From contig NC_134827.1 of assembly GCF_004210375.1 (NCBI RefSeq), forward strand, positions 99,170,672 through 99,234,671: a stretch of 64,000 bases of DNA. Direction: 5' to 3'. Source of the stretch: Tachypleus tridentatus (taxonomy: Eukaryota; Arthropoda; Merostomata; Xiphosura; Limulidae). The notes beneath the pieces were generated by a model. It saw only the letters and a list, made by a program, of their open reading frames with translations, did no database searches and was not told where the DNA came from. Both the position numbers and the translations under genes were made by a program. Shown in pieces: positions 40,201 to 49,417 of the stretch. Within the stretch, counting starts at the first letter, position 1, and each line of letters starts with the position of its first letter.

Positions 40201-43200
40201 AGAATGAGAAATTAATTTTTTAATAAATAAAATTGACCGTATATTTATTAAAGCAAAATAAAAACAGACATTTCTAGTTTACAAATATAAAGTGGTTGGC
40301 TGGTCAAGACCTAAAGCGAGATATTTTGTCTAGAAATATTTTGTTGTCTTTCTGTACTGATGTAACTTAGTGAACATAAATTGTTTACATCTACAATTGA
40401 AACAAAAGTAAGGTAAAAAAGATCTTAATAATACACTAACAGATATTCTGAATCATTTATGTAAACTGCACAAAGATGAAATTTGAAGGCTGATGTTCCT
40501 GTTAAAACAACAGTAACTGAAAAAAAAATGTACAGAAAGAAATCATTCATAGAAATTAGAAGATGATGCAGAATTTGTTGCTATGGCAATGCATGGGCAA
40601 TATACATACAACCTTGTGATTTTCTCACTCAATTGATTTCTACTTTCTCAATTTTCTTCCATTAGTGTTGTAAATCCATCTGGCAAAGAAGTCGGAAGAT
40701 TGCAAGTTAAGCAAACTTTACACGACAAGGTGGTACTTCAGCCTGCACAAGTTAAGCAAACCTTACACGGCAAGGTGGTACTTCAGCCTGCACAGGTTAA
40801 GCAAACCTTACACGGCAAGGTGGTACTTCAGCCTGCACAGGTTAAGCAAACTTTACACGGCAAGGTGGTACTTCAGCCTGCAGAAGTTAAGCAAACCTTA
40901 CACGGCAAGGTGGTACTTCAGCCTGCACAAGTTAAGCAAACTTTACACGGCAAGGTGGTACTTCAGCCTGCACAAGTTAAGCAAACCTTACACGGCAAGG
41001 TGGTACTTCAGCCTGCACAAGTTAAGCAAACCTTACGACAGGTGGTACTTCAGCCTGCACAAGTTAAGCAAACCTTACACGGCAGGTGGTACTTCAGCCT
41101 GCACAAGTTAAGCAAACCTTACGGCAAGGTGGTACTTCAGCCTGCACAAGTTAAACAAACCCTTACACGACAAGGTGGTACTTCAGCCTGCACAGTTAAG
41201 CAAACCTTACACGGCAGGTGGTACTTCAGCCTGCACAAGTTAAGCAAACCTTACACGGCAAGGTGGTACTTCAGCCTGCACAAGTTAAGCAAACCTTACA
41301 CCAGGGTGGTACTTCAGCCTGCACAAGTTAAGCAAACCTTACACGGCAAGGTGGTACTTCAGCCTGCACAAGTTAAGCAAACCTTACACGGCAAGGTGGT
41401 ACTTCAGCCTGCACAAGTTAAGCAAACCTTACACGGCAAGGTGGTACTTCAGCCTGCACAAGTTAAGCAAACCTTACACGCAGCAGGTGGTACTTCAGCC
41501 TGCACAAGTTAAGCAAACCTTACATGGCAGGTGGTACTTCAGCCTGCACAAGTTAAGCAAACCTTACGGCAAGGTGGTACTTCAGCCTGCAGAAGTTAAA
41601 CAAACTTTACACGGCAGGTGGTACTTCAGCCTGCACAAGTTAAGCAAACCTTACACGGCAAGGTGGTACTTCAGCCTGCACAAGTTAAGCAAACCTTACG
41701 GCAGGTGGTACTTCAGCCTGCACAAGTTAAGCAAACCTTACACGGCAAGGTGGTACTTCAGCCTGCACAAGTTAAGCAAACCTTACACGGCAAGGTGGTA
41801 CTTCAGCCTGCACAAGTTAAGCAAACCTTACACGGCAAGGTGGTACTTCAGCCTGCACAAGTTAAGCAAACTTTACACGGCAAGGTGGTACTTCAGCCTG
41901 CACAAGTTAAGCAAACTTTACATGGCAAGGTGGTACTTCAGCCTGCACAAGTTAAGCAAACTTTACATGGCAAGGTGGTACTTCAGCCTGCACGTTTCTT
42001 TCTGCCTTAATACATCCATATTTAAATGATATTAAAATAATAAGTTCAAATCTAAAGAAAAATTTGAATAAGTCAATTATGGTGCTGATTAGAAGACATG
42101 AAAATGTATGCAACAATAATAAAAGGTTAAACAAATTTTTTGTATGTAGTAGCTCACCTACGAAATATATGTCACTAATTGGAGACTTGGACTCATTTTC
42201 TTTAAGATTGACATCATGGTGAGATAATACTGGCAGCTTCTCAGGTTCTTCTGACTCTGGTTGAATATTCAACCTGTTTGTTTTAAGATGAGAAATTCCC
42301 AGAGAAGGGAGTGGAGACATTTTCTCAGCATTAAATGTTGACTGAATTTCATTTTTTTGAGATCCAAATGTACCTAAAGTAGGAAAATAAAAATGTGTTA
42401 TTAAATTTTCCTTGAAAATAAATTGAAAAAAGATTTGTAAAGTTCACATACACCACAATTTTTTCTTTTAATTTTTTTACAACTCAAAATAAATATTAAA
42501 AATGCTAATCTCTTTCTAATAGTTAAATTATTACCTCAAAATATAACAATTTTTTCATAATTGTTTAAATATTTTTTTTGCTGTAAATTTCATAAAAAGC
42601 TTGCTATAAAGGGATTCTTAACAGATTGTTATTTTATCCTTATAACAAAATGAAATGAAACAAACACAGAGGTAATAACATTATACAACACACAAAAAAG
42701 ATTTAAATATAACCATTCTTACATTGCTTTCATGTTTGTAATAATTTTAGTATTTTGTGTCGTACTTTGGCACATCTGTCAGCTTGTAAAGTTTTATCAT
42801 CACCAATGCAACTTTCAAAGTATTTACTACAAAATTAAAACATAAAATTTATGTCAAATATTTAAAACTCTTACCTAACTCACCAAGGTACTCTTCTTTC
42901 TCGACATCGGCAACTCTTTTTGGGGGATAAACTTTCACAGATATGTGACCAGCTGGATGATTCATTTTAATTTTATCATGTTTTTCAATTGCATTCCCAT
43001 AATTTCTAGCTTGATTTCTACTTAAAGACACCCAAGGTTGAGCACTTCCATCATCATTTTTAAATTTGTTTTGCTTCATCTTTGGTCTACCAAAATACAA
43101 ATCTGCTAAAACCCTTTCTTGGAGATATGGACTTTTAATTGTATCCGAATATTGGCTAGGATGATTTACCAGAAAATCATTTTGATAAAGTTGTGATGCA

Positions 43201-44201
43201 TATTCTGGATAGTTTGTGATCTGGTGTTTAGTGACTGCAGCCTGAATATTAGAAACTCTTCTTTGATATGGAAAGTACTCTGAAAATTCAAGATTACAAA
43301 AGCTTTTAATTTTAAAATACAAAGTGCAGTTGCAATAATTCGTTACCTGTTAGCTACAACGTGTACAAATTATGAAGCTAATACACATATAAATAACAAG
43401 TTTTATGTCTTCCCAGTTATTTTAAATATTGTAAATTACACAAAGAATGTTTACACGTTAAAAAACTATAACATTTCTAACCATTATTTTAATGCAAGAT
43501 TACACAGCTTATAAATTACAACATATATAAAAACCCACTCATCAAAACACCTGTACCTTGAAAACAACTATTCACATCCATTTATATATTTTCTATTAAC
43601 TTCAATATTTTCATTAGATCCTAAGAACATAGTTAAGATAGATAATAATAATTATTAGTATATCAGGATAAAAAGACAGAACAAAATTACATTAAAATAA
43701 TCCACTTTTACTATTGGGAATCACAGTATTATATTTCATTTATACTTGAAATAATTACTATTAACATTACAGTTGGCTTGTTTGAAAAGGTACCAAACAG
43801 TAAACTTCTGTCACTCTTCTAAAATGACATAAACTGCTACATTTTTCTTATTTTTTATCTATTTTTATACGATCTATCTTTCGTGTTGGTCAATATCGAC
43901 CTAAGCCTACACACAATTTAAAAAGAGGTTACGTTTTAAAAAGCGTGACACTAGAATAACGTCGTTTTCGATTAATCTAGCCTAATTTTTAATCATATAA
44001 TTTACAGTAAAAATAATATTAACGTTTGACTTTACTGGCACTAGGGCTAAAACAGGTTTCACCGACAATGTATGCGTCACCCAAACATATGGTACCTGAA
44101 TTTCGGACAAAATTTCCAAGTGTTGGTCTACCGAACAGTCCCAGCATTAGAACTGGGAGTGCAAATCGGGCGAATAATAATACCCGCCCGGCCAGGCTCA
44201 T
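19174..44201 (-). CDS. NPDC1: NPDC1/CAB-1 homologue (neural proliferation differentiation and control protein 1), 7 exons
   Basis: NPDC1 is a neuronal single-pass type I membrane protein. Its C. elegans homologue CAB-1 binds AEX-3, the RAB-3 exchange factor, which points to a role in synaptic vesicle and membrane traffic. Seven exons (44201-44096 or 44063, 43279-42875, 42373-42158, 39978-39913, 25336-25169, 21166-21067, 19260-19174) encode about 380-390 residues. The order is signal peptide (MSLAGRVLLFARFALPVLML), a Cys-free polar ectodomain, one membrane segment (IVAGCSAASIFGVIAAGICF) and a conserved cytoplasmic tail. Family hallmarks in the tail are SAQMYHYQHQKQQML, an acidic SDVESEEENEE stretch, YTVYECPGLAP and TGEMEVQNPLF. 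The human protein has 325 residues; the ectodomain here is longer and diverged. All determinable junctions agree in phase except exon 4/5, which is one base short. Exon 1 is the least certain part. Confidence 0.9.
19261..21066. other. NPDC1 intron 6
   Basis: 1.8 kb of AT-rich intron with no repeat or gene that I recognise. Confidence 0.7.
21067..21166 (-). CDS. NPDC1: NPDC1 exon 6
   Basis: The acceptor is GTTTGAAG and the donor ACCG|GTACGT. The first base completes a Lys codon from exon 5, followed by 33 residues: SSSGRLTSASDV, ESEEENEEGA, YTVYECPGLAP. The acidic stretch and YTVYECPGLAP match vertebrate NPDC1. Confidence 0.93.
21924..23610 (-). mobile_element. Decayed CR1-type LINE in NPDC1 intron 5
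   Basis: Read on the minus strand, about 23.35-23.58 kb gives part of a reverse-transcriptase domain: SSGKPCLANLLAYFEQVTAY, then LDFQKEFDKVPHKRF, the motif normally written LDFSKAFD-VPH in CR1 elements. The region at 21.92-22.53 kb matches the usual far 3' part of such elements by pattern (evenly spaced LINE-like blocks ending in a region about 'conditions of the joint' sequence). A family A SINE (22634-22831) has inserted. Multiple stops; clearly inactive. Confidence 0.7.
22634..22831 (-). repeat. tRNA-like SINE, family A, diverged
   Basis: A degraded minus-strand copy with TTTCACGTAAAGC, CTGACTGTCAC, the B-box region GATTTGAACCTG and the terminal CAGGACATGCCAGGC. It lies within the LINE, so it inserted later, and it is old. 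Confidence 0.7.
23628..25168. other. NPDC1 intron 5, remainder
   Basis: AT-rich intron downstream of the LINE. It includes a diverged SINE (24171-24412) and homopolymer runs (23632-23648 T, 24430-24445 A). No exon was seen. Confidence 0.6.
24171..24412 (-). repeat. tRNA-like SINE, family A, diverged
   Basis: Starts TGTTTGTTTTTAATTTCATG and keeps TACTCTTTTACCAATAAAAA, TTGACTATCACATTATAATG and GCTGAAAGAGCAAGC. The tRNA-like head is badly degraded. Confidence 0.7.
25169..25336 (-). CDS. NPDC1: NPDC1 exon 5 (juxtamembrane and YHYQHQKQQ motif)
   Basis: The donor is GAGAA|GTGAGT and the acceptor CCGACCAG. The 55 codons read FQKKNQAAADVEYPAYGVTG, PSNKEKTSPNGDRKL, then AHSAQMYHYQHQKQQMLTVE. The tyrosine/histidine-rich motif is the core family signature. 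In this frame the exon starts with a single base and needs two from exon 4, but exon 4 supplies one. A missing base is likely, for example in the A5 run (T5 on the plus strand, 25322-25326) or next to the acceptor. Aligned with human NPDC1, exactly one residue is expected at the junction. Confidence 0.9.
28020..28400 (-). mobile_element. LINE ORF1 (nucleic-acid-binding) remnant
   Basis: The minus strand encodes VETSTPKHGELLSHLKAIRD, then MNINVTPHPSLNSC. This matches the ORF1/gag-like protein of Jockey-type non-LTR elements, in which a GD-LLVE stretch is followed by VTPHRSLN. The preceding codons, in another frame, read like the upstream part (SVKTLCSGDI). Frame changes and stops show a decayed copy, and no RT domain is nearby. 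Confidence 0.55.
28503..28850. other. GC-richer segment of unknown nature
   Basis: About 350 bp with clearly higher GC than its surroundings, open on the plus strand at 28503-28724 (73 codons, Gln/Thr/Pro-rich). No family is recognised and no splice context supports a host exon. A fragment of a repeated element is most likely. Confidence 0.3.
31258..31518 (-). repeat. tRNA-like SINE, family A
   Basis: A near full-length minus-strand copy from TTGCTTGTTTGTTTCGAATT to GGCCATGCCGGGCC, with an intact B box (GGGATTCGAACCC, minus strand GGGTTCGAATCCC). It carries a small internal duplication (GACTAGACTCACTAGAGGG) and a short deletion in the core. Confidence 0.9.
31845..31935 (+). repeat. SINE family D head (tRNA-like), partial
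   Basis: CTATGGTTAGCGTACTCGGA, ATCTGAGATTTCATGGTTCG and CATCCTGTTGCC match the tRNA-like head of the composite SINE at 46021 (ATGGCCTTGTGGTTAGCATG ... GGTTCGTGTCC). Diverged. Confidence 0.5.
32962..33167. repeat. Large imperfect palindrome centred on a SINE piece
   Basis: Two arms of about 90 bp (32962-33051 and 33075-33167) are reverse complements of each other. The inner parts are almost identical (TTCCTGCCAAGTGTTG, AAAACATCGCAAGA, AAGTTAACAATGA) and the outer parts more diverged (TCAAGAGTTACC). The 23-bp spacer is a piece of SINE family A core (AGACTAGAAGGAAGGCAGC), and the same SINE resumes beyond the right arm. Confidence 0.9.
33052..33290 (-). repeat. SINE family A, split by palindrome arm
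   Basis: The core at 33052-33080 and the downstream half at 33151-33290 (AACTCTTGAATACTGGGATT ... GAGGATTCGAACCTGCGTCC ... GGCTATGCCCGG) are parts of one minus-strand copy. About 75 bp of palindrome arm lies between them, and the tail-proximal part is missing. Confidence 0.75.
33608..33873 (-). repeat. tRNA-like SINE, family A
   Basis: A near full-length minus-strand copy from TTTTGTTTGTTTGCTTGG to GGCCATGCCGGGC, with all core blocks and a slightly mutated B box (GATTCGAGCCC). Part of the core (TTGGGCTACTC) is deleted. Confidence 0.9.
34131..34258 (-). repeat. SINE family B, diverged
   Basis: TTGTTTGTTATTACGCACAA, then AGCTACACAAAGAACTATATG, then TAGCAGTACAAGTCCGCTGA and GCCGCTGAGTCATGGGGG. 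It matches the family seen at 45658, with a separate tail and head from family A. Confidence 0.6.
35440..35578 (-). repeat. Hammerhead-like terminal repeat (second copy)
   Basis: Inverted relative to the 9.4-kb copy: GGATGACGATAGAAGGTCAA, AACGTTGTTTGCTCTTCTAC, TTTTCTCAACCCAAACCAGC, then CGGGTTTTCTCGTTATCACT. It has GGTC followed by AAAACG, again one base away from the GAAACG of the 60.5-kb copy. No Penelope-like coding sequence was seen next to it. Confidence 0.55.
38151..38236 (-). repeat. SINE family B fragment
   Basis: TTTTATTTGTTTGTAGATAT, then CTGCACAATGGGCAATCTGT, then TCTGCCCACCACACACATATC. The tRNA-like head is lost. Confidence 0.5.
38341..38613 (-). repeat. tRNA-like SINE, family A
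   Basis: A near full-length minus-strand copy with a moderately diverged tail and head. It keeps GTGTAAGACTAGAGGGAAGG and ends ATTACGAGTCAAGTGTTC...CACCTGATCATACC. Confidence 0.85.
39913..39978 (-). CDS. NPDC1: NPDC1 exon 4 (transmembrane segment)
   Basis: The acceptor TATATTAAG precedes CA ATT GTA and the donor is TTACAG|GTGAGT. With one base from exon 3 it encodes A-IVAGCSAASIFGVIAAG-ICFT, a clear single hydrophobic helix rich in small residues. 66 nt. The downstream intron is 14.6 kb. Confidence 0.88.
40702..41994. repeat. 45-bp minisatellite, 29 copies, in NPDC1 intron 3
   Basis: Twenty-nine head-to-tail copies of a unit containing GTTAAGCAAACCTTACACGG, CAAGGTGGTACTTCAGCC and TGCACAA. 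Most units are 45 bp; several are 41-44 bp with small deletions around TTACACGGCAAGG, and a few are 1-2 bp longer. The last two units share the variant TTTACATGG, a sign of local homogenisation. Because the unit length is a multiple of three and has no stop, it reads as a 15-residue repeat (VKQTLHGKVVLQPAQ), but the scattered frame changes argue against coding. It lies on the opposite strand inside an intron of NPDC1. Confidence 0.97.
42158..42373 (-). CDS. NPDC1: NPDC1 exon 3 (membrane-proximal ectodomain)
   Basis: The acceptor is TACTTTAG and the donor TCGTAG|GTGAGC. The 216 nt give two bases, 71 codons and one base. The sequence is polar and acidic (TFGSQKNEIQSTFNAEK ... QPESEEPEKLPVLSHHD ... 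SPISDIYFV) with no Cys. Phases match exons 2 and 4 exactly, which ties this otherwise diverged exon to the gene. The 45-bp minisatellite lies in the intron just downstream. Confidence 0.8.
42875..43279 (-). CDS. NPDC1: NPDC1 exon 2 (ectodomain)
   Basis: The acceptor is TGAATTTTCAG and the donor GTTAG|GTAAGA. The 405 nt give two bases, 134 open codons and one base. The sequence (YFPYQRRVSNIQAAV ... NHPSQYSDTIKSPYLQERV ... HISVKVYPPKRVADVEKEEY ... LGEL) is rich in Tyr, Asn, Gln and Lys and has no Cys. I recognise no domain. It is assigned to NPDC1 by splice phase and collinearity with exons 3-7. Confidence 0.78.
44063..44201 (-). CDS. NPDC1: NPDC1 exon 1 (start codon and signal peptide)
   Basis: The ATG at 44201-44199 sits in the favourable context TTTAGCCATGAGC. 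It opens MSLAGRVLLFARFALPVLML then GLFGRPTLG, a textbook signal peptide with a basic n-region and a Leu-rich core. Two donors would give the required phase 1: CAG|GTACCA (exon end 44096) and GTCG|GTGAAA (exon end 44063). Either joins to AG TAC of exon 2 to make Glu-Tyr. The surrounding sequence is locally GC-rich, as expected near a promoter. The frame stays open upstream to 44330, but the signal peptide favours this Met. Confidence 0.6.
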
Positions 44202-44810
44202 GGCTAAACACGGTCCCTTCCGCCGGGCGGTTAAGACAGGTCTGGAACTGGTCACTTTTAGAAATTTGGTCTTGAAAATATAACACCTTTTCCACCGTAG
44301 GAATGTCAACCTAAAATTTTGAAAGCACAACGCCGTTGTTGAATTAGCTTCAACTACACGAGTTGATACTGTTAATCAAATCAAGTTTTATCTTGCCATG
44401 CGCGTCAGTTACGTCAATAACCGTTTCCTAGGAAACTGTTTCATTTTGTGCTTCTCTCTTGCAACAGGCGTGACATTTAACTCACACAGTAAAAAGACTG
44501 ACTGATTATTTAATATTTTAGTGCATTTCAAGACCGTTCGTAGAAAGTCAACTAATAACTATTTGTTTAACCAATGTTGTTTAGTCTAAATCGAGTAGAA
44601 CCTACGGAAGTGCAGAGCATATCCCTTTATACATTTAGCAACATAAAGGATATATTTTTCCACAATCCCACAAAATTTCTACCTCTCATTAGTTCGCCTT
44701 TCCAAGATTCTACAAAGTTTACTGTTGAAAAATAATTACGTAGCTACTACCACAAGGACATGGCCGCACCCCACTGAACCAAGGTAATGGGCGCTCTCTA
44801 AAGGGGAAAG

Positions 44811-44943
44811 GTGTGTGTGTTTGTGTATGTGTTTTCTTATAACAAAGCCATATCAGGCTATCTGCTGAGCCTACCGAGGAGAATCGAGCCCCTAATTTTA
44901 GCGTTGTAAATCCTCAGACTTACCGCTGTGCTAGCGTGGGGCT
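44811..44943 (-). repeat. SINE family C
   Basis: A minus-strand copy: GTGTGT stretch, TTCTTATAACAAAGCCATAT, CTATCTGCTGAGCC, then the tRNA-like head with GAATCGAGCCCCTAATTTTA and ACCGCTGTGCTAGCG. Confidence 0.85.
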
Positions 44944-45657
44944 GAAGGGGGAAAGAAAAGAGTGGTTTTCATCATCTCTCCGAAACCATAACATTACAAT
45001 GCGAAATAAACTAATAACTAAAAATACAAATGACGAAATGTACTATTACATTACAAATAGTATACGCTTGAAATATGCTATGCTCTATCCATATTCTAAG
45101 AATGATTCTAATAATTGATATGTTACGTGCAACTCGTACGTTCTGAAGAAAGAATGCTAGCTTTAAAAACATGAAAAGGAACAAATGAGATAAGTAGTCG
45201 GAGTGATTTAAAAACCTAGCAAGAGAACGAGATTAAATACTGTAATAACAGAATTTCAATTATTATCAATTCACCCGAGATTTGTATTGTAATTTTAAGT
45301 CACCGCATGGCGGCTCATAGAACTGCTTTGAGTCGTGTATTGTTTGTTTTTCCAAGTTCAAACCCATAGCCCTACCCATTAAACGATTTGAGATCTAATT
45401 ACAGCCGCAGCTATTGAGGAGTCCCTCTTGTTTTAATATGCTAGGCTTCTTTGTCTAGAGCAGAGACGTCGGATGTTGTGGTATCCAACTGTTACATATT
45501 TGACTTACCTAGCAACTGTAGATTATATAATTAAGTGCATATCCCAAGAAGTCTCTATGTTGAACTCTCTTCGGTAGCACGGCAACTGTTTTTACCAGTT
45601 CCTTTGTGTTCATTATAAAATATATACGTCTAGCCTCTACATTGAATTTTTTTTTGT

Positions 45658-45763
45658 ATTTGTTTGTAATTAAACACGAAGCTAAACAGCTCTTCCCACC
45701 ATGGGTATCGAAACCCGGATTCTAGAGTTGTAAGTACGCAGATATGCCGCTGTAAGACTCTAC
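45658..45763 (-). repeat. SINE family B
   Basis: TATTTGTTTGTAATTAAACA, CGAAGCTAAACAGCTC, ACCATGGGTATCGAAACCC, GTAAGTACGCAGATATGCCG. The GTATCGAAACCC block is the B box of the tRNA-like head on the minus strand. Confidence 0.75.
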
Positions 45764-46020
45764 ATTAAAACTTTGTACACCATTGGTCTGAAGAATAATT
45801 ACCATCTACTACTAATGAGCGATGTGCAGAGTAAGATGATAAAAGGTAGAACTGAAATATATATAGGTTCCCTAGTTTTAGTTTTACTACTTTCTCCCCT
45901 CCCCTCGTTCTTCATCTCCCCGCACGGACGTCCTTGGATGCTGCTACTACTCTCGTAAGTTTCATTTAGTAACTAACTCCCTTCAGCAACTTTCAGGTGA
46001 ATGTTAAAGATATACAAAAG

Positions 46021-46396
46021 TCTGGGTATGGCCTTGTGGTTAGCATGGCCGAACTGTGAATTCAAGTGTTTAAGGTTCGTGTCCAGTTGCCGCTAAGACG
46101 CGATCCATACTTTTGGGTAGAGAGTGCACTATAAGATCAGATCCAATCTTTCGATTAAACAAAAGCAGTCAAAGAATTGGTGGTAGATGCTGTTGACAGT
46201 TGCCTTCCCTCTAGTCTATTTTTATTGAATGATGTTAATCTATTTATACTATTCGTTCGTAAAAGAGTAGCCCAAGAGTTGGCGATGGGTGGTGATGACT
46301 AGCTGCCTTCCCTCTAATCTTACACTGCTAAATCAAGGACGGCTAGCGCAGATAGCCCTCGTGTGGCTTTGCGCGAAATTTAAAACAAAACAAATC
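46021..46396 (+). repeat. Composite SINE: family D head joined to family A tail
   Basis: 46021-46110 is a tRNA-like head (GGTATGGCCTTGTGGTTAGC ... GGTTCGTGTCCAGTTGCCGC), followed by a D-type body. From about 46245 the sequence is ordinary family A core and tail (AGAGTAGCCCAAGAGTTGGC ... CTAGCGCAGATAGCCCTCGT). The CTTCCCTCTAGTCTA block occurs twice. Either a dimeric family or one SINE inserted into another. Confidence 0.75.
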
Positions 46397-46664
46397 TACG
46401 GTACACACCTAAAAGTTTGAGGGCTTATAACCCTAAACATTGGGTTCTGGTCAGGTCACAGATAACCTATTGTGTTGTTTTGTGCTTTATAATAAACAAC
46501 ATTTAAATATAAACATTGTATCTTTAATGTCTTATTTTGTATGAATTCATTTTTGATGTTTTATTGTTCCATTGCATTCACACATATAGTTTTTAATTTG
46601 TCTTTCCATGTTTTACACTTTTATATTGAACACGTGAAGCATTGATGCATTGTTATATTTTGGA

Positions 46665-46785
46665 TATCCCCCATTAGTACAGCGGTATGTCTCCGGATTT
46701 ATAACGCTAAAGTCAGGGGGTCGATTCCCCTCGGTGGGCTGCGCAGATAGCCCTTTGTGGCTTTGCTATAAGAAAACACACACAC
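46665..46785 (+). repeat. SINE family C with target duplication
   Basis: A complete plus-strand copy, TATCCCCCATTAGTACAGCG through the B box GGGTCGATTCCCC and GGCTTTGCTATAAG to the CA-rich tail. It is flanked by an exact 11-bp duplication, TATATTTTGGA (46654-46664 and 46786-46796), which fixes its ends. Confidence 0.92.
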
Positions 46786-47070
46786 TATATTTTGGAAACG
46801 TTTGTAGAAATGGTTTTCAACGAATTTCTTTTTTAAATGTTATTAATTAAATAAATTGTATCGCACATGGCGTTTTTAGTTTTTTTTTCCGGCGATAAGA
46901 ATGTAAAATAACTTAATTAATTTTAATTAAATTAGTAGATGGTGTTGTTTTACAAGTTCTTCGAGAAAGTTAAAGCATGTATAGTATTCGGATTTGATAA
47001 GATTATAGCTTCTAGATGTCGAGTAAGAAGTCATGGAAAACTTGTATTTTTTCTGTAGATGCTAAATATG

Positions 47071-47301
47071 GTTTGGTTTGGCTTGTTTTGAATTTCACGC
47101 AAAGCTACTCGAGAGTTATCTGTGCTAACCGTCCCTAATTTAGCAGTGTAAGACTAGAAAGAAGACAGCTAGTTATCACCACCCACCGCCAACTCTTGGG
47201 CTACTCTTTTACCAACGAATAGTGGGTTTGATCGTAACATTATAACACCCCCATAGCTCAAATGGCAAGCATTTTTGGTGTAACGAGGATACGAACCCGC
47301 G
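47071..47301 (-). repeat. tRNA-like SINE, family A
   Basis: A minus-strand copy from TTTGGTTTGGCTTGTTTTGA through the core to GATACGAACCCGCG. The outer part of the tRNA-like head is truncated. Confidence 0.87.
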
Positions 47302-48063
47302 CTAAATATGGCGTTAGTTATGGTGTAGGTTGGTTGGTTGGTTCACATATATTTCATAAATGCTCTTAATAAATATTCTTGGCGGTATTTACGACTCTGT
47401 CAGTTTGGCATATTTTCTTTAATAAGGCACAAGAATTCTTGATTAGGGAACATAGCATTCAAGTAATGCTTCATAAATGAAACGCATCGCTCAGTAGAGA
47501 CCATAAAGAGTCGGCGTAAAATATTGCTTCGTCTTTCTTTGTAGGTTCCTAGTGATTAGCAAAATTCGTCAAATGCAGTAGCTTTCAAACTATGTTCCAC
47601 GGAACGGCAGGGTTCTGCGAAAGGTCAGCAGTAGTTCGACGCTGCAAGAATGATAGGCAATGTCGGTTTTTCTCAGTTATTTAGGGTTAACCCGTTAGAG
47701 ACCAAACGTATTTTTGAAAATGATGTGCTCGTCGATATTCAGTCTTCTTCACAAAATTTCACACACAGGTAATCAAAATAAGAAATACTCGTACTTATAT
47801 AGATTTTAAGGATAGATTAAGGGTTTGATTCCGTGGCTAAAGAAATAAAATACGACGATTTTACAGATTCGTAAAAATTGAAAATATTACTTTCTTAGTA
47901 AAAGGGGTTACGTTTACGAACCCTAATTTATGACGCGGTTTATGTAAATTTTTAAAGTACTCTTGGTAAATTATATTATAAAAATGAGGTTTTTTATTAA
48001 GTTTACAATCTTAGAGTAGAAATAACCCCTCTAATTCAGCAACAAGTATTTTATCTTGCATTG

Positions 48064-48213
48064 AGCCCGGCTCGTTCAGGTGGTCAAGGTACTCGACTCG
48101 TAATCTGAGGGCCGCGGGTTCGAATTCTCATTACATCAAACATGTTCGCCCTTTCAGCTGCGGGGGCGTTACAACGTTACGGTCATTCCCACTATTCGTT
48201 GGTATACTATATG
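48064..48213 (+). repeat. SINE family A, 5' half
   Basis: The tRNA-like head GCCCGGCTCGTTCAGGTGGT, ACTCGACTCGTAATCTGAGG, B box GGGTTCGAATTC, then body up to CCCACTATTCGTTGGTA. The 3' half is missing. Confidence 0.85.
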
Positions 48214-48628
48214 GCCCCTATAGCAGTGCTTTAACCATGTATAGGTCCAGAGATATGCAACCTCTGTGTTTTTTTTCATGATGACCAAAAGTGACATGAG
48301 TAACACATGCCCTTTGAAAGACGACTCTATTGTTTTCTTTACAGTAGTTAACTCACTATTTCAGGTAGATTTCTTTAAGGTTTCCACTAATGCAGAGCTT
48401 TCTCTTATCTATAATGAAAAGTGCCATCTTTCATTCAGCGTATACGTTATTTATATATCGTAACTTTTAATTTTTGTTTGATTACTAAACTTGTTTTGTT
48501 CCAGTGTCCAATTTGTGTCTAGTTTATTATTTTAATCCAATCAGGTAGAAAATTCACTTCAACTCTTTATAACATTTTTTGTATTTCCTTCAGTTGTATC
48601 AGTTACTCAGTGTATTTGAGAATCGTTA

Positions 48629-48899
48629 GTTTTCCTTAAATTTCACACAAAGCTACACGAGGACAAATGTGCTAGTCGTCCTAAATTTAGTAGTGTAAGA
48701 TTAGAGGGAAGGCAGCTAGTCATCACCATCCACTGCCAACTTTTGGGCTACTCTTTTACCAACAATTAGTGGGATTGACCGTCACCCTATAACGCTCCCA
48801 CGGCTGAAAGGACGAGCATGTTTGGTGCAACAGGGGTTCGAACCCGCGACTCTCAGATTACGAGTCGAAAGTCCTTAACCCATCTGGCCATGCCGGGCC
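48629..48899 (-). repeat. tRNA-like SINE, family A
   Basis: A nearly complete minus-strand copy ending AACCCATCTGGCCATGCCGG, with an intact B box (GGGGTTCGAACCC) and full core. Confidence 0.9.
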
Positions 48900-49087
48900 G
48901 GTGATACTTGAGAATATCACAGACGTTTCGCAGAGGATTCTTTGACATTTTTAACCAGACGAAACGTGGCCAGTTTTTCTCACTTTATTAAAACAAAAGT
49001 TATGCACCATTCAAAAAGGATAAAAAAGAAGCTGATAAAATATGGAACATTATTTTCTTAAGGCAATTCATAACAAAATAAGTTTAT

Positions 49088-49195
49088 TTGCTTTGTAAAA
49101 GGTAACATCTAGAGAGGTAAGATAAGGGAACATCTTGAGGTAAGACAAGGGAACATCAAGAGAGGTAAGATAAGGAACATCTAGACTCTAGAGAG
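49088..49195. repeat. Short tandem repeat, about 32 bp x 3
   Basis: Three diverged units of GAGGTAAGATAAGGGAACAT followed by variable bases. Confidence 0.7.
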
Positions 49196-49417
49196 ATAAG
49201 ATCTAAGTTTTAAACTTCATCCATGTTCGCTTAAATTAGCAGTTTTAATATTTCTAGCAAACCGCGGAAAATCGCAAGTTTTTGGTGGAAGTATTCATGT
49301 TTTCATCAAAATTTATATTTTCATTATTTTCCAATTAATGGATACATATGGTAGAGTCATGTGAGGTAGAATACTGGTAATTCGTTTTTATTTCAGGTTT
49401 TTATAAGTCGTCAGATA

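Noticed and set aside
40702-41994. CRISPR-like array
   Set aside because: The repeats are directly contiguous with no unique spacers, and the genome is eukaryotic.
40700-42029. Long plus-strand open frames of 130-270 codons made of a 15-residue repeat
   Set aside because: They come from the stop-free 45-bp minisatellite. Units of 41-44 bp shift the frame repeatedly, so the same peptide appears in several overlapping frames.
44019-44062. Reading NPDC1 exon 1 through to the stop at 44019
   Set aside because: This would give a 60-residue secreted peptide. The phase-1 donors and exon 2-7 collinearity favour splicing, although a short alternative transcript cannot be excluded.
44202-44330. Extending NPDC1 exon 1 to an upstream Met at 44330
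   Set aside because: The frame is open, but the downstream Met begins a clear signal peptide in good context. The extension would bury that peptide internally.
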